Below are positions 17,776-26,225 of a stretch of DNA of 64,000 bases, piece after piece; the stretch's first letter is position 1, and every line of letters begins with the position of its first letter. The position numbers and the translations under genes were made by a program. Under the pieces are notes generated by a model. The model saw only the letters and a program-made list of their open reading frames with translations, was not told the DNA's origin and made no database searches. Source of the DNA: VXMF01 sp965206775. GTDB taxonomy: Bacteria > Acidobacteriota > Terriglobia > Bryobacterales > UBA6623. The DNA is taken from positions 868,001 to 932,000 of the forward strand of contig CBDBKU010000003.1 of assembly GCA_965206775.1 (NCBI GenBank), written 5' to 3'.

Positions 17776-18192
17776 GTGCACTCCCGGCTTCGTGTCGAAT
17801 GGACGAGGAAAGGGCGCTCTGACCTTTCGAAGCTCGGTAAGCGCGATAAGTTCCGGATCCGGGATGCAGTCCAGCTATTCGCCGATACAGAGCATGGAAA
17901 CGTCCGGAGGCTGGGTGGCTTGGACCCGCCTCGGTTCAGGCTGAGGGTTGGCGAGTGGCGTGTGATGTTCCGGCACGAGGCAGGAGTTATTCATGTCCAC
18001 CGTGTGCTTCACCGGCGGGAGGCCTATCGCAAGTCTTCCTGGATCGGGCAGGAAGTTCCGGTGCAGGATGGCCTCAACGAGTTCCGAGAGCATGAGGGGT
18101 CCGCAGGTGCCACGCCTCCGTCCGCGAGCGTTGCGATTCGATTGGAATCACAGAACCTTCTGAAACGGGGTAGCCGAACTCGCCTCGGTTGA
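17776..18192 (+). CDS. RelE/ParE-family toxin with C-terminal extension
   Basis: From the GTG at 17776 (one base after the antitoxin stop) the protein reads V-E-W-T-R-K-G-R-S-D-L, then G-N-V-R-R-L-G, F-R-L-R-V-G-E-W-R-V-M-F-R and V-L-H-R-R-E-A-Y-R. This is the full core of a RelE/ParE mRNA interferase or gyrase poison, about 80 residues. Family members normally stop at A-Y-R; this one runs on about 50 more residues of low-complexity sequence. The likely cause is a lost stop codon, so activity is uncertain. An alternative ATG at 17740 would overlap the antitoxin. It converges on drmMI with only 33 bp between stops. Confidence 0.75.
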   Translation: MHSRLRVEWTRKGRSDLSKLGKRDKFRIRDAVQLFADTEHGNVRRLGGLDPPRFRLRVGEWRVMFRHEAGVIHVHRVLHRREAYRKSSWIGQEVPVQDGLNEFREHEGSAGATPPSASVAIRLESQNLLKRGSRTRLG

Positions 18193-18225
18193 GACTCCGA
18201 ATATTTCCTGCCCCCACGGTCCGGC

Positions 18226-21200
18226 TCAATCGTCTTGGCCGGCAAAGAGAGGCGGCGGGAAAAGGTACGAGGATTCGTCCGGTTCCTCCTCTGCATCCGA
18301 CATCCGTGGCGCTTGCGGCAGCGGTCTGAATTCAGAAGCTTCCGATTCCTCTGCCTCTCGCTCTTCCCTTGCACGCTGGGCGTTAAGGTCGATCACGCGC
18401 CCCAGCACTCTGTCCTGGACATCATCCGGCCAGCGGTAGCGCCAGAATCGCCTTGATGACGAGCGCTCTTCCGATTCGTGGTCCGAAAGAAACTCGCACT
18501 TCGTGGGAATGTCATCCCATCCATATTCTCTGAGCACAGCCCTGTCCATTTCTGCGTGGAGCTCCCGGAGACGGAGGATGTCGGGATCATTCTCGTAGCG
18601 GTCGTGGAATCGGTTGTATGTCTTGGTGAGGCCTTCGGCTCTCCGCCTCATGAGCATGGCGCGGAACTCGTAGTACGCCTTCCCAGCTTCCTCCAGCCTT
18701 GGATTGCTCGACCATTCGTTCGGGAAAGGATATGTCTCGAAGCAGTCCGACGGCGTGTAACGGAGGTCATCTTTCATCGACGATCCGAAGTAGCGCACCC
18801 AGACCTCATGCAGTCGGGACTGCAGTACGCAGAAGGCCGAATAGGTTTCGAACGGGAAGATGATCAACGAGTCCGAATAGACCATTCCACTTGGCAAGAA
18901 GCAGAATGCGGCATGTTGGCCGTATCTTGAGATCACCAGCACTCGGTCCAGCCGCTTGATGGCCAAATGCAATTCGGGACGAGTTCTTGCAAACCGCCAC
19001 CACCTTGCCTGAAGGATCCGATCTCTCAGACCACTGCGGTCGGGTTTAACCTTGTCTCCGACAATTTCCAGGAGATCAGGCCAATCCGCGGCCACCGGAT
19101 ACGGATAGTCATGAGGCACAACTCCCTCTCGTAACCATTTCTGTTGGCGCTTCTCCGACGCCTTGAACCAGGACCTACGCGGATTGGGATCCCGGCGAAG
19201 AGGGTAGTCCCAGAAATTGATGACGTACCGATGGTGCGAATGCGTGGGGCTCGAATTCAGTTCCTCGCCACCGATGTAGGGGAAGATCACTTTCTTGTTC
19301 TTGGGGTTCTGCTCGATGAGCCTCCGCATCTCTGGCAGTGACGATGTGACGCCCTTCTTGTCCGTGTCGTCGAACGTGAAGCCCATTCCAAGTACGTAGC
19401 TACCCACAAAGCTCTGGTTCTCGTTCTCGGCAAGCCGTGCCGGATCCTCGTGCGTCGTGCCGGTGGCGAGATAGGCGGAGATCGAATCGGTTTCGGACCC
19501 ATCCAGCATCCTCGGTCTCGACCAAGGCCCGCGATGGACGTGAACCACGCTCACGATTACCGCGGCCATTCCCGGCCACGGAAGTCGCCGGGTCGCGTCG
19601 TAGATCTCTCCCCTGTTCGTGCAGATCCATCGCAGTCCGGTCGAGCGCGTGTCTCCCTGCGCGATCGTGTTCGTCGCGACAAGGCCGAGGTTGCCCCCTT
19701 CGCGTAACAGCGAGAAGCTCCTGCGGAAGAAATGCGCGGCCAGATCGGCATTGCCGTGGCTTTCCGGGTGCATCGCTCGCAGCCAGTCCGTGTACCCGTC
19801 GGCATTCGCCCCGATCACCGAGTTCTTGCCTGCGAACGGAGGGTTTCCCACGATTCCGTCAAACCCTGGACGTTTCCGCTCGAACACCTCGGGAAACTCA
19901 ATCTCCCAGTGGAAGGACGCCAGCGGTTTCGCCCCGTATCGGACATCGTCGAGCGGATTAGCCGGCGTGGCAGAGTCCGGATCCAGGATCGAATTGGAGT
20001 AATTCAATCTGGCAATCTCTCTTGCCCTTACGCTCCGACCCTTGAAGAACGCGGCCAGAAGGAGATCTCCGAGCAGCCGCACTCTGGTGAGCTCGTCTTC
20101 TGCGGTACGCCACAAGCCCCACAGGTCCATCGTTTTGGCAGAGAAGTCGGATTCCTGGATTCTCTTCCGCAGATGGGACACCCGCTCCACGCACTGCATC
20201 ACTTCCTTGAATTCGATCGTGGACTGGTATATTCCCTCGCTGCTGCGCCAGTGGAACCACATGATCTGACCGCGTGTCATGCCGAGCAGCGAATCCCCGT
20301 GCCGCAGCGCATGATCGACGAAGGTAAGTGGTTGGTCTCGAGCCAGCGTTATCAGCCACAGGGACATCTTGGCTAGATCGACCGCAACGGGATTCCGGTC
20401 CACCCCGTACAGGCATCGCTGGGCGACGATGCGCCTTGCCGCGACAACTTCGTCTTCCCCTAACAGATCCCCCAAGCGGGTGTTGCTGGTCTTCCAGGCA
20501 TCGACTAGCGCGTCGCCCAGCTGTCGGCATGCCTCCACGAGGAAAGCCCCCGACCCCATCGCCGGGTCGCATACCTTGATCTCCAGGATCTGGTCGGGTG
20601 TCAGCGGGCCGCCGGACGACGCCCGCATGTCGTCCAGCACCGGCCCAAGCGTCTTCCGGACAATCGGCTCTGTCAGCGACCTCGGGGTGTAATGCGACCC
20701 GGATCGTCTCCGCTCCTCGCTCGGCTGGAGGATCATGGACCCGCTCGGCACGAGATCGGGCGTCGCGTTCTTGTCTATCACCGGCTCGAGTGCCGCGCAC
20801 AGGCCGTCAGTCGTTGCGGCTGCTCGCACCGCGTGATTGACCCGGTCGGTAATCTTTCGGTCGGTTCTGTCCTGGATCCACTTCCTGCGCTTGTCCGGGC
20901 TCTGATCGAGAAGTTGCTCGAGGTCGACTGTCGACGGAGCGCCGTTCTTCTTGGCCGCCTTGATCGAAATCGACACTCCGGCGGCTGCCTCGAGCCGGAA
21001 GCCCATCATCGTCTCGTAGACCGAGCCGATCTGCTCAACATCCAGCGCTCGGTACGAGATCCTCTCGCCATCAAGGACAAGCAGCTTCTCCAGCACCCTG
21101 TGCACGGTTCCGTCCGGAACGAGCGGCGCGTCCGCGCGCCCGTGGAGTTCCTTCCCTTCCGGGACGGGCAGCTTCTCGAGGAACGGGAAACGAGCCGGAT

Positions 21201-21519
21201 CGAACAGCGCTCCCTGGCGCGACGGAAGGAACATCTCCCCTGACTTGGCCCCGTCGTGGATCATGCGGAATAGGACAACGAGCTGCGCCCATGCCCCGTA
21301 GCGCTGGTCCATCGTGTCCGGGTACTGCGCGACGTCTTCCCGGAGACGGTCATGCAGCCCGGCGAGGGAGTAGTACCGGACGAACGTCTCGTCGCTGGGG
21401 AGGAGGTCGCGTTGCTCGGCGTAGAGCAGGAACACCAGGCGTAAGATGACGGTGAGCAATGCGCGGTACACGGTGTCCGGTGACTGTTCCAGCGGCCCCT
21501 GGAGCAAAGTCCCCTTGGG
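18226..21519 (-). CDS. drmMI: DISARM methyltransferase DrmMI, C-terminal part (gene split by frameshift)
   Basis: This frame carries the catalytic part of an N6-adenine DNA methyltransferase: motif I D-P-A-M-G-S-G-A-F (plus-strand about 20545-20570) and motif IV N-P-P-F (about 19840-19850), followed by a target-recognition-like region. In frame it extends upstream to 21756, but the residues before about 21519 are nonsense. Authentic sequence starts at P-K-G-T-L-L-Q-G-P-L-E-Q. One missing base in a C-run at about 21510-21520 separates it from the N-terminal part. In class 1 DISARM, DrmMI methylates host DNA so self is spared, and loss of function would make an active system self-toxic. Together the two parts make about 1,370 residues. 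Confidence 0.9.
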   Translation of the reverse strand, partial: PKGTLLQGPLEQSPDTVYRALLTVILRLVFLLYAEQRDLLPSDETFVRYYSLAGLHDRLREDVAQYPDTMDQRYGAWAQLVVLFRMIHDGAKSGEMFLPSRQGALFDPARFPFLEKLPVPEGKELHGRADAPLVPDGTVHRVLEKLLVLDGERISYRALDVEQIGSVYETMMGFRLEAAAGVSISIKAAKKNGAPSTVDLEQLLDQSPDKRRKWIQDRTDRKITDRVNHAVRAAATTDGLCAALEPVIDKNATPDLVPSGSMILQPSEERRRSGSHYTPRSLTEPIVRKTLGPVLDDMRASSGGPLTPDQILEIKVCDPAMGSGAFLVEACRQLGDALVDAWKTSNTRLGDLLGEDEVVAARRIVAQRCLYGVDRNPVAVDLAKMSLWLITLARDQPLTFVDHALRHGDSLLGMTRGQIMWFHWRSSEGIYQSTIEFKEVMQCVERVSHLRKRIQESDFSAKTMDLWGLWRTAEDELTRVRLLGDLLLAAFFKGRSVRAREIARLNYSNSILDPDSATPANPLDDVRYGAKPLASFHWEIEFPEVFERKRPGFDGIVGNPPFAGKNSVIGANADGYTDWLRAMHPESHGNADLAAHFFRRSFSLLREGGNLGLVATNTIAQGDTRSTGLRWICTNRGEIYDATRRLPWPGMAAVIVSVVHVHRGPWSRPRMLDGSETDSISAYLATGTTHEDPARLAENENQSFVGSYVLGMGFTFDDTDKKGVTSSLPEMRRLIEQNPKNKKVIFPYIGGEELNSSPTHSHHRYVINFWDYPLRRDPNPRRSWFKASEKRQQKWLREGVVPHDYPYPVAADWPDLLEIVGDKVKPDRSGLRDRILQARWWRFARTRPELHLAIKRLDRVLVISRYGQHAAFCFLPSGMVYSDSLIIFPFETYSAFCVLQSRLHEVWVRYFGSSMKDDLRYTPSDCFETYPFPNEWSSNPRLEEAGKAYYEFRAMLMRRRAEGLTKTYNRFHDRYENDPDILRLRELHAEMDRAVLREYGWDDIPTKCEFLSDHESEERSSSRRFWRYRWPDDVQDRVLGRVIDLNAQRAREEREAEESEASEFRPLPQAPRMSDAEEEPDESSYLFPPPLFAGQDD

Positions 21520-22334
21520 GACATGCCGTGGGCGGCCTGGAAGCCGCGCACCAGCTCGTACAGGGCGTGCAGCACCTGCTCGGCCAGGCGCTCGCTGACC
21601 ACGTTCTGGTAGTCCCTGCTCTCCTTGAGCAACGCCGGCAGTCGGCTTTCCTTCGGCACGGTGAGCAGCCGGCTCTGATTCAGCAGCATGCGCATTGCCG
21701 CCACCATCGGCCTGCCCGCTGTCAGCACCATGTCTGCCACCCTGAAGTCCAGCCATCCCGAGCTCTCGCCGCGGGGTGCCGAAATCAGGCGGAGTGCCCT
21801 TCCGTTGAAAATCAGCCCCGCGGGTATGCCGGTCGACCGAAGTAGGCGCTCCATCCTCCCGTGAGTCGTTGCCTCCAGCGTTCCGCCGCCCCGCTCCGGA
21901 GCATCAAAGCCCTGATGCGGTTCCGCGACCCGGACCAGGAGTTGCCACTGAGGCCCTCCGTTCATCGGAGGAGGCCGGTGCCGCACAGCGAAGTCGGGCC
22001 GCAGGATCTCTTCGTGTTCGACAAGAGGCACGACGAGCGAAGCGATGGCGTCCTCGGAGTCGGACACTCGGGAGAAGGCTTTTGGCGAGAATCCCCACCC
22101 AAGCACGCTTCGTGCGAAGGATTCGAAGTCCGGAAGGTACGGCTCGGCCTCCCCGTCGGTACGGAAGATTTGCTCTTCGACGCAGTCCCTCAGCAGTTGC
22201 TGCCCCTCTGCGTCGTTGCGGTTCAGGATCGCCCCTGCCCGGACCAGCGCGGGTGCCGATACTACGAGTCCGCGCGGCTGCACGAACCCCATCCAGTCGA
22301 GATGGGCTTGCGTGTCGGAATCCACTCGCGGCAT
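21261..22334 (-). CDS. drmMI: DISARM methyltransferase DrmMI, N-terminal part (gene split by frameshift)
   Basis: The ATG at 22334 shares its A with the TGA of drmD (TGATG), so translation is coupled. Residues 1-270 hold the N-terminal region of the large adenine methyltransferase, ending in ERLAEQVLHALYELVRGFQ and then A-H-G-M-S-P. The last roughly 85 residues to 21261 are Ser/Thr/Cys-rich nonsense after the frame is lost. TCCCCAAGG on the coding strand would need one more C to continue as P-K-G-T-L-L-Q in the other frame. A deletion in a homopolymer fits either real mutation or consensus error. Confidence 0.87.
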   Translation of the reverse strand: MPRVDSDTQAHLDWMGFVQPRGLVVSAPALVRAGAILNRNDAEGQQLLRDCVEEQIFRTDGEAEPYLPDFESFARSVLGWGFSPKAFSRVSDSEDAIASLVVPLVEHEEILRPDFAVRHRPPPMNGGPQWQLLVRVAEPHQGFDAPERGGGTLEATTHGRMERLLRSTGIPAGLIFNGRALRLISAPRGESSGWLDFRVADMVLTAGRPMVAAMRMLLNQSRLLTVPKESRLPALLKESRDYQNVVSERLAEQVLHALYELVRGFQAAHGMSPRGLCSRGRWNSHRTPCTAHCSPSSYAWCSCSTPSNATSSPATRRSSGTTPSPGCMTVSGKTSRSTRTRWTSATGHGRSSLSYSA

Positions 22335-24535
22335 CAGTTCGTATCCGGCCAGAGGTAGACGAGGCCCAGCGGCTCCACTCGACGCGTAGCGACCTCGAAG
22401 AGTTCCTTGACCCGCCCGGGCTCCGATTCGATGTCCTGGTCAAAGGATTCGATCCGACGATGCCACGCACGGACGTTGGCTTCGACCTGCTTCCGTTCCT
22501 CGTCGCTGAACTCCAGGCTGAGCTGCAGCCCAGCCTGCGTTCGCTTGTTAAGTTCGGCAAGCACCCGCTCTCGCTGTTCCTCCAATGTGGCTGCCAGCAT
22601 GCGCATCTCGGTTTCGCCTCGCTCGGCAAGCAGTCCCTCCGCGGCACCGGCCGCCTGGTCCGCTCTCGGCTGGAGTTGCGATAGCAACTCTTCGATGTCT
22701 CGCGGGGCTGATTCCAGCAGCATCCTCTTGATCGTGTCGTCCGGCATGGCGGGCCTCGGGCGTTCGAGCGACTGGTCGAGCAATGCAAGCGTCCTGGCTT
22801 CCGCGGTCTTCCCCAACATTGCGAGCGGGCCCTTGCGGCGGTACGGCTCTATCCAACGAGCGGCTACCGGCACGATTTCCTCGTGCAGTCTCTCGGCCCT
22901 GCGCCCGAACAACAGCAATCGCCCGAGCAATACGACGCGCGGTACCGAGTCGGCCGTTTGCGCGAGGCACGCCCTCGACAGGTCATGGTGCACGAAACCC
23001 TGCGACCGGAACCGGGCCAGCAGGCGCTGCGCCAGGCGCTGCTCGAGGTGCAGATGGACGGTCCTGTCGCTGAGGATCCCTTCGTCCTCGAAAACCACCG
23101 GACGAATCGGGGCCTCCCTTCTCCAATCTGTGATCTTCTGGTCTCGTTTCCTCGGGGCCCGCAACGAATCCAAGGTGGTCGTCCAGCTCGGATCGGTGGC
23201 CGATTTCCGGTCGAGGGGCGGCAGTGTCCAGGTCCGCCCCCCGCTGCCATCCACGGACTCCTTGAGCGGTCCCGCCCCCAGTAATTCGAGCGAGCACGAC
23301 AACGCCTTGCGAAACTGCGCCGGGTCGAACCTTACATGCCTCCTGGATCGTTGAAGGACTGTGCGACAGCCGTCGATTTGCCTTCGAATGTTCTCGTGGC
23401 GTTCTCTCGCCGGGTTCAGCTCTTCCTTGGATCGATTCCTCGCTGCCTTCCCGACATCCTTCCCTTCCAATTCCTTGGCAAGGGTTTCCACGTCTGCGTG
23501 TCGGATGCCGTCTCGTAGCATCGCGCGCTCGATCGCATCGTCCAGCACGGTCGACAGGCTTCCCAGTTCCATCCTGATCGTCTCGGTCTTCCGAACGAGC
23601 ACCTGCAGAACCCGATCCTCCTTGCGTTGCGGCAGAACGAAGTAGCGGCAGCGAACGACAGGGGCGGGTTGCAGTTTCCGGTCGATGCGCCCGTTGCGTT
23701 GCTCGATCCGGCCAGGGTTCCACGGTAGGTCGTAATGAAAAAGGTCAGCGCAGTAGGCCTGGAAGTTCAGCCCCTCCCGCGCGGCATCCGTGGCGAGCAG
23801 GATCCGCAAGGGATCCTGCGACGGGGGGGAGTTGAACCGTCTCTGGATTTCCCTGCGACGTGCCCTGCTTGTCAATCCGTCGATCACCTCGATGCGGTCG
23901 TAGCATTGATTCGTGCCTTCGATTGCCCGCTCGATCGTTTCCCGTACATAGCGCTTCGTCCCCTGTCTGTTCTCGGTGAAGATCAGGATTCGCCGGTCAT
24001 TCCATTTCGCAGACGCGCCGCCACGGCCTCTTCCGGTAGGGCTGATCCGGCACATGTTGTCTCGAATCCAGTCCAGAAGCCACTGGATCTTGGCGTCAGG
24101 AAGGCCTCTTGCCTGCGCGGCGATCTCCTGCATCTTGTCGAGCAATTGCAGTTCCCGCTCCCACTGGGATGCCTCCTCTGCCGAGGCTGTCGCACCTGCC
24201 TCGCTTTCGACGGTGACAGACTCGAACTGGCTGTCCTCATGGGCTTGCAGAGTGTCATCGCTCTCCGTCTCGCCCTCGTCGTCCGGACCCTGGGTTTTGA
24301 TGAGCAGCGAATGCTCGGCGCGACTGGGCCTGACGCTCTCCTCTGCACGGTGTGTTGCCTCCCTCCACTGCCGCTCGGCAGTCCTTCTGTGAACGGCGAG
24401 GCTGCGTGCGAAGGCTTCGATCGACGACAGGAGTCGCTGCTGCAGGCCGATCACCAATAGAGCCGCGCTCGCCCGGGCCCTTTCCGAGCGTCCTGCGAAA
24501 CGCCGGTCGCGAGCCGCACGGTACTCGTCAAGCAA
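22334..24535 (-). CDS. drmD: DISARM SNF2 helicase DrmD, C-terminal part (after in-frame TAG)
   Basis: The same reading frame as the N-terminal part continues after a TAG at 24617-24619. The intervening codons encode G-G-F-P-E-R-R and S-D-A-P-E-L-V-L, typical DrmD sequence with no start codon of their own. The first possible restart is a TTG at 24535. This part holds the second RecA lobe: I-L-I-F-T-E-N-R, then A-T-D-A-A-R-E-G-L-N-F-Q, D-L-P-W-N-P and Q-R-N-G-R-I-D-R (motifs IV-VI, about residues 185-290). A long C-terminal region unique to DrmD follows. The fragment alone lacks the ATP-binding lobe. Confidence 0.9.
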   Translation of the reverse strand: MLDEYRAARDRRFAGRSERARASAALLVIGLQQRLLSSIEAFARSLAVHRRTAERQWREATHRAEESVRPSRAEHSLLIKTQGPDDEGETESDDTLQAHEDSQFESVTVESEAGATASAEEASQWERELQLLDKMQEIAAQARGLPDAKIQWLLDWIRDNMCRISPTGRGRGGASAKWNDRRILIFTENRQGTKRYVRETIERAIEGTNQCYDRIEVIDGLTSRARRREIQRRFNSPPSQDPLRILLATDAAREGLNFQAYCADLFHYDLPWNPGRIEQRNGRIDRKLQPAPVVRCRYFVLPQRKEDRVLQVLVRKTETIRMELGSLSTVLDDAIERAMLRDGIRHADVETLAKELEGKDVGKAARNRSKEELNPARERHENIRRQIDGCRTVLQRSRRHVRFDPAQFRKALSCSLELLGAGPLKESVDGSGGRTWTLPPLDRKSATDPSWTTTLDSLRAPRKRDQKITDWRREAPIRPVVFEDEGILSDRTVHLHLEQRLAQRLLARFRSQGFVHHDLSRACLAQTADSVPRVVLLGRLLLFGRRAERLHEEIVPVAARWIEPYRRKGPLAMLGKTAEARTLALLDQSLERPRPAMPDDTIKRMLLESAPRDIEELLSQLQPRADQAAGAAEGLLAERGETEMRMLAATLEEQRERVLAELNKRTQAGLQLSLEFSDEERKQVEANVRAWHRRIESFDQDIESEPGRVKELFEVATRRVEPLGLVYLWPDTN

Positions 24536-24616
24536 CTCCGAAAGGACCAGTTCGGGCGCGTCGGACGGAAGGTCCTTGATCTTGACCGGATCGACGCGTC
24601 GCTCCGGGAACCCTCC

Positions 24617-25627
24617 CTAGAGCTGCCGGATATCCTCCTTCAGCCGCCGGACCATCACTTCCTTGAGCGCCTTCGGACGAACCTTCACGCCACGCGTGAA
24701 CCGGTGCGGGTCCAGGATCTCGAGCAGGGTCGAGAAGCTGCTCGAGTGGCCGTTGTGCGGAGTAGCCGACAGGAACAGCCGGTGCTCGAAGCGGCCAGAG
24801 AGGTCCCTGATGGCTCGCGTGAACTTCGTCTCGATCCCGTAGCGGCCGCCGCTCGACGGTGCGGCGTGGTGGGCCTCGTCGAGAATCAGCAGGTTCCCGT
24901 GAAGCCGGTCTCCCAGCCGCTCCCGCAAGGGGTCTGCATAGGTCGGGTCGGTCAGCAGCTTGTGCGAAACGAGGAACCGGCTGTGGGTCCGCCAGGGATT
25001 GACGCCGAACCCGCGATCACGCCGCATCCGGGCAAGATACTGCCTGTCGAGAATCTCGAAGACCAGTCCGAATCGCTCCTCGAACTCTGCCTTCCATTGG
25101 TCCAGCACAGACGGAGGGGCCGAAACCACAATGGTCTCGACCTTCTTGCGGAGGAGCAGTTCCCTTGCGATGAGGCCGGCCTCGATCGTCTTTCCGAGGC
25201 CAGTGTCGTCAGCGATGAAGAGATTGACGCGCGGTAGCCGCAAGGCTTTCCGGAGCGGCTCGATCTGGTATGCATCGAGCTTGGTCCCGGCCCGGAACGG
25301 TGACTGGACCAGATTCGCGTCGGTGGAAGTCACGCAGTTCCAGCGAAGGGTGTGGAGGAAAGCGGAGAAATCCCGGGGCGGATCGAAGCCTCTGGCCGCG
25401 AGGTTCGCCCAGCCCTCCTCGGCAAGGATCTTGCGGTCAATCTCGTAGTCCCAGTAGACATCGAGGATCTGGCCTTGCGCATCGTCATCCGCACAGGCCA
25501 GCCGCACGAGCGGCGAATCGCAGGCGTTGCGCCGCGCCACCTTTTCGACGAGCCACCGTCTGGACCTCACATGGACCAGCTGGCCGGACTCGGGCAAACC
25601 GCCCGCATGTACCTCGGTATCGGTCAT
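24617..25627 (-). CDS. drmD: DISARM SNF2 helicase DrmD, N-terminal part (ends at premature TAG)
   Basis: I place the start at the ATG at 25627 (M-T-D-T-E-V), where conserved sequence begins; an upstream in-frame start at 25756 adds an Arg-rich segment without homology. The first RecA lobe is complete: D-D-T-G-L-G-K-T-I-E-A-G (Walker A, about 140-151), L-I-L-D-E-A-H-H-A (DEAH, about 233) and S-A-T-P-H-N-G. After V-R-R-L-K-E-D-I-R-Q-L comes TAG, where homologues read straight on; a CAG to TAG transition is the simplest origin. DrmD is specific to class 1 DISARM and is the first gene of this operon. Confidence 0.9.
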   Translation of the reverse strand: MTDTEVHAGGLPESGQLVHVRSRRWLVEKVARRNACDSPLVRLACADDDAQGQILDVYWDYEIDRKILAEEGWANLAARGFDPPRDFSAFLHTLRWNCVTSTDANLVQSPFRAGTKLDAYQIEPLRKALRLPRVNLFIADDTGLGKTIEAGLIARELLLRKKVETIVVSAPPSVLDQWKAEFEERFGLVFEILDRQYLARMRRDRGFGVNPWRTHSRFLVSHKLLTDPTYADPLRERLGDRLHGNLLILDEAHHAAPSSGGRYGIETKFTRAIRDLSGRFEHRLFLSATPHNGHSSSFSTLLEILDPHRFTRGVKVRPKALKEVMVRRLKEDIRQL

Positions 25628-26225
25628 CCGTTCAGTGTTCGCGGCTTGTCTCGGTGACGTGCCCGCGCACGATCGCGATACATAGAGATACCGACCTCGC
25701 GAATTCGGGCCCCGATAGGGGTCGTTTCTTCGCCGGACGAGCAAATATGATGACACACCGTCATCAGCACCTCGCTTGACTGACCGTTCTCGGATGGAAG
25801 ACTCGCACGCTGCTGGTACAACCTCTGAAACCGCGGGCCGGCCGCCACCTCATCGTTTGCCTTGGCCAACACGTTAAGGATTTGATGGGCACTTATAGGA
25901 TCGGCCAGCCGAGGCTGCTCGGTTACACACTACCCCGAACGGGCTATGTCTCGTGCAGTGTGTTCCGTTCGGCTGCCGCCCGCGCGGCGGCATCGCACCG
26001 CGCCCCAACCCTCGATAGCACTTTCCGGTGACAGCGGAACACCGTAAGAGGTACTCTAAACCGTCCGTCGCGCGACGGTGAGATTGCCGGGTTACCGCAA
26101 GTGAGAACTTGGGTATCCACTTCATTCGGCACACCCTACAGTTGGAGGTCTATCGTGCGAGTCACGAAGCAGAACGCATGTCGACGGGATCAGCCGTGCT
26201 TTCAGCGAGATGAGGAGTACTATTC
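25628..26225. other. Divergent intergenic region upstream of drmD
   Basis: About 600 bases separating the minus-strand DISARM operon from the plus-strand hydrolase gene. It should carry the DISARM promoter and the hydrolase promoter. Short frames on both strands lack domains. I see no operator-like palindrome or RNA gene that I can defend. Confidence 0.45.
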
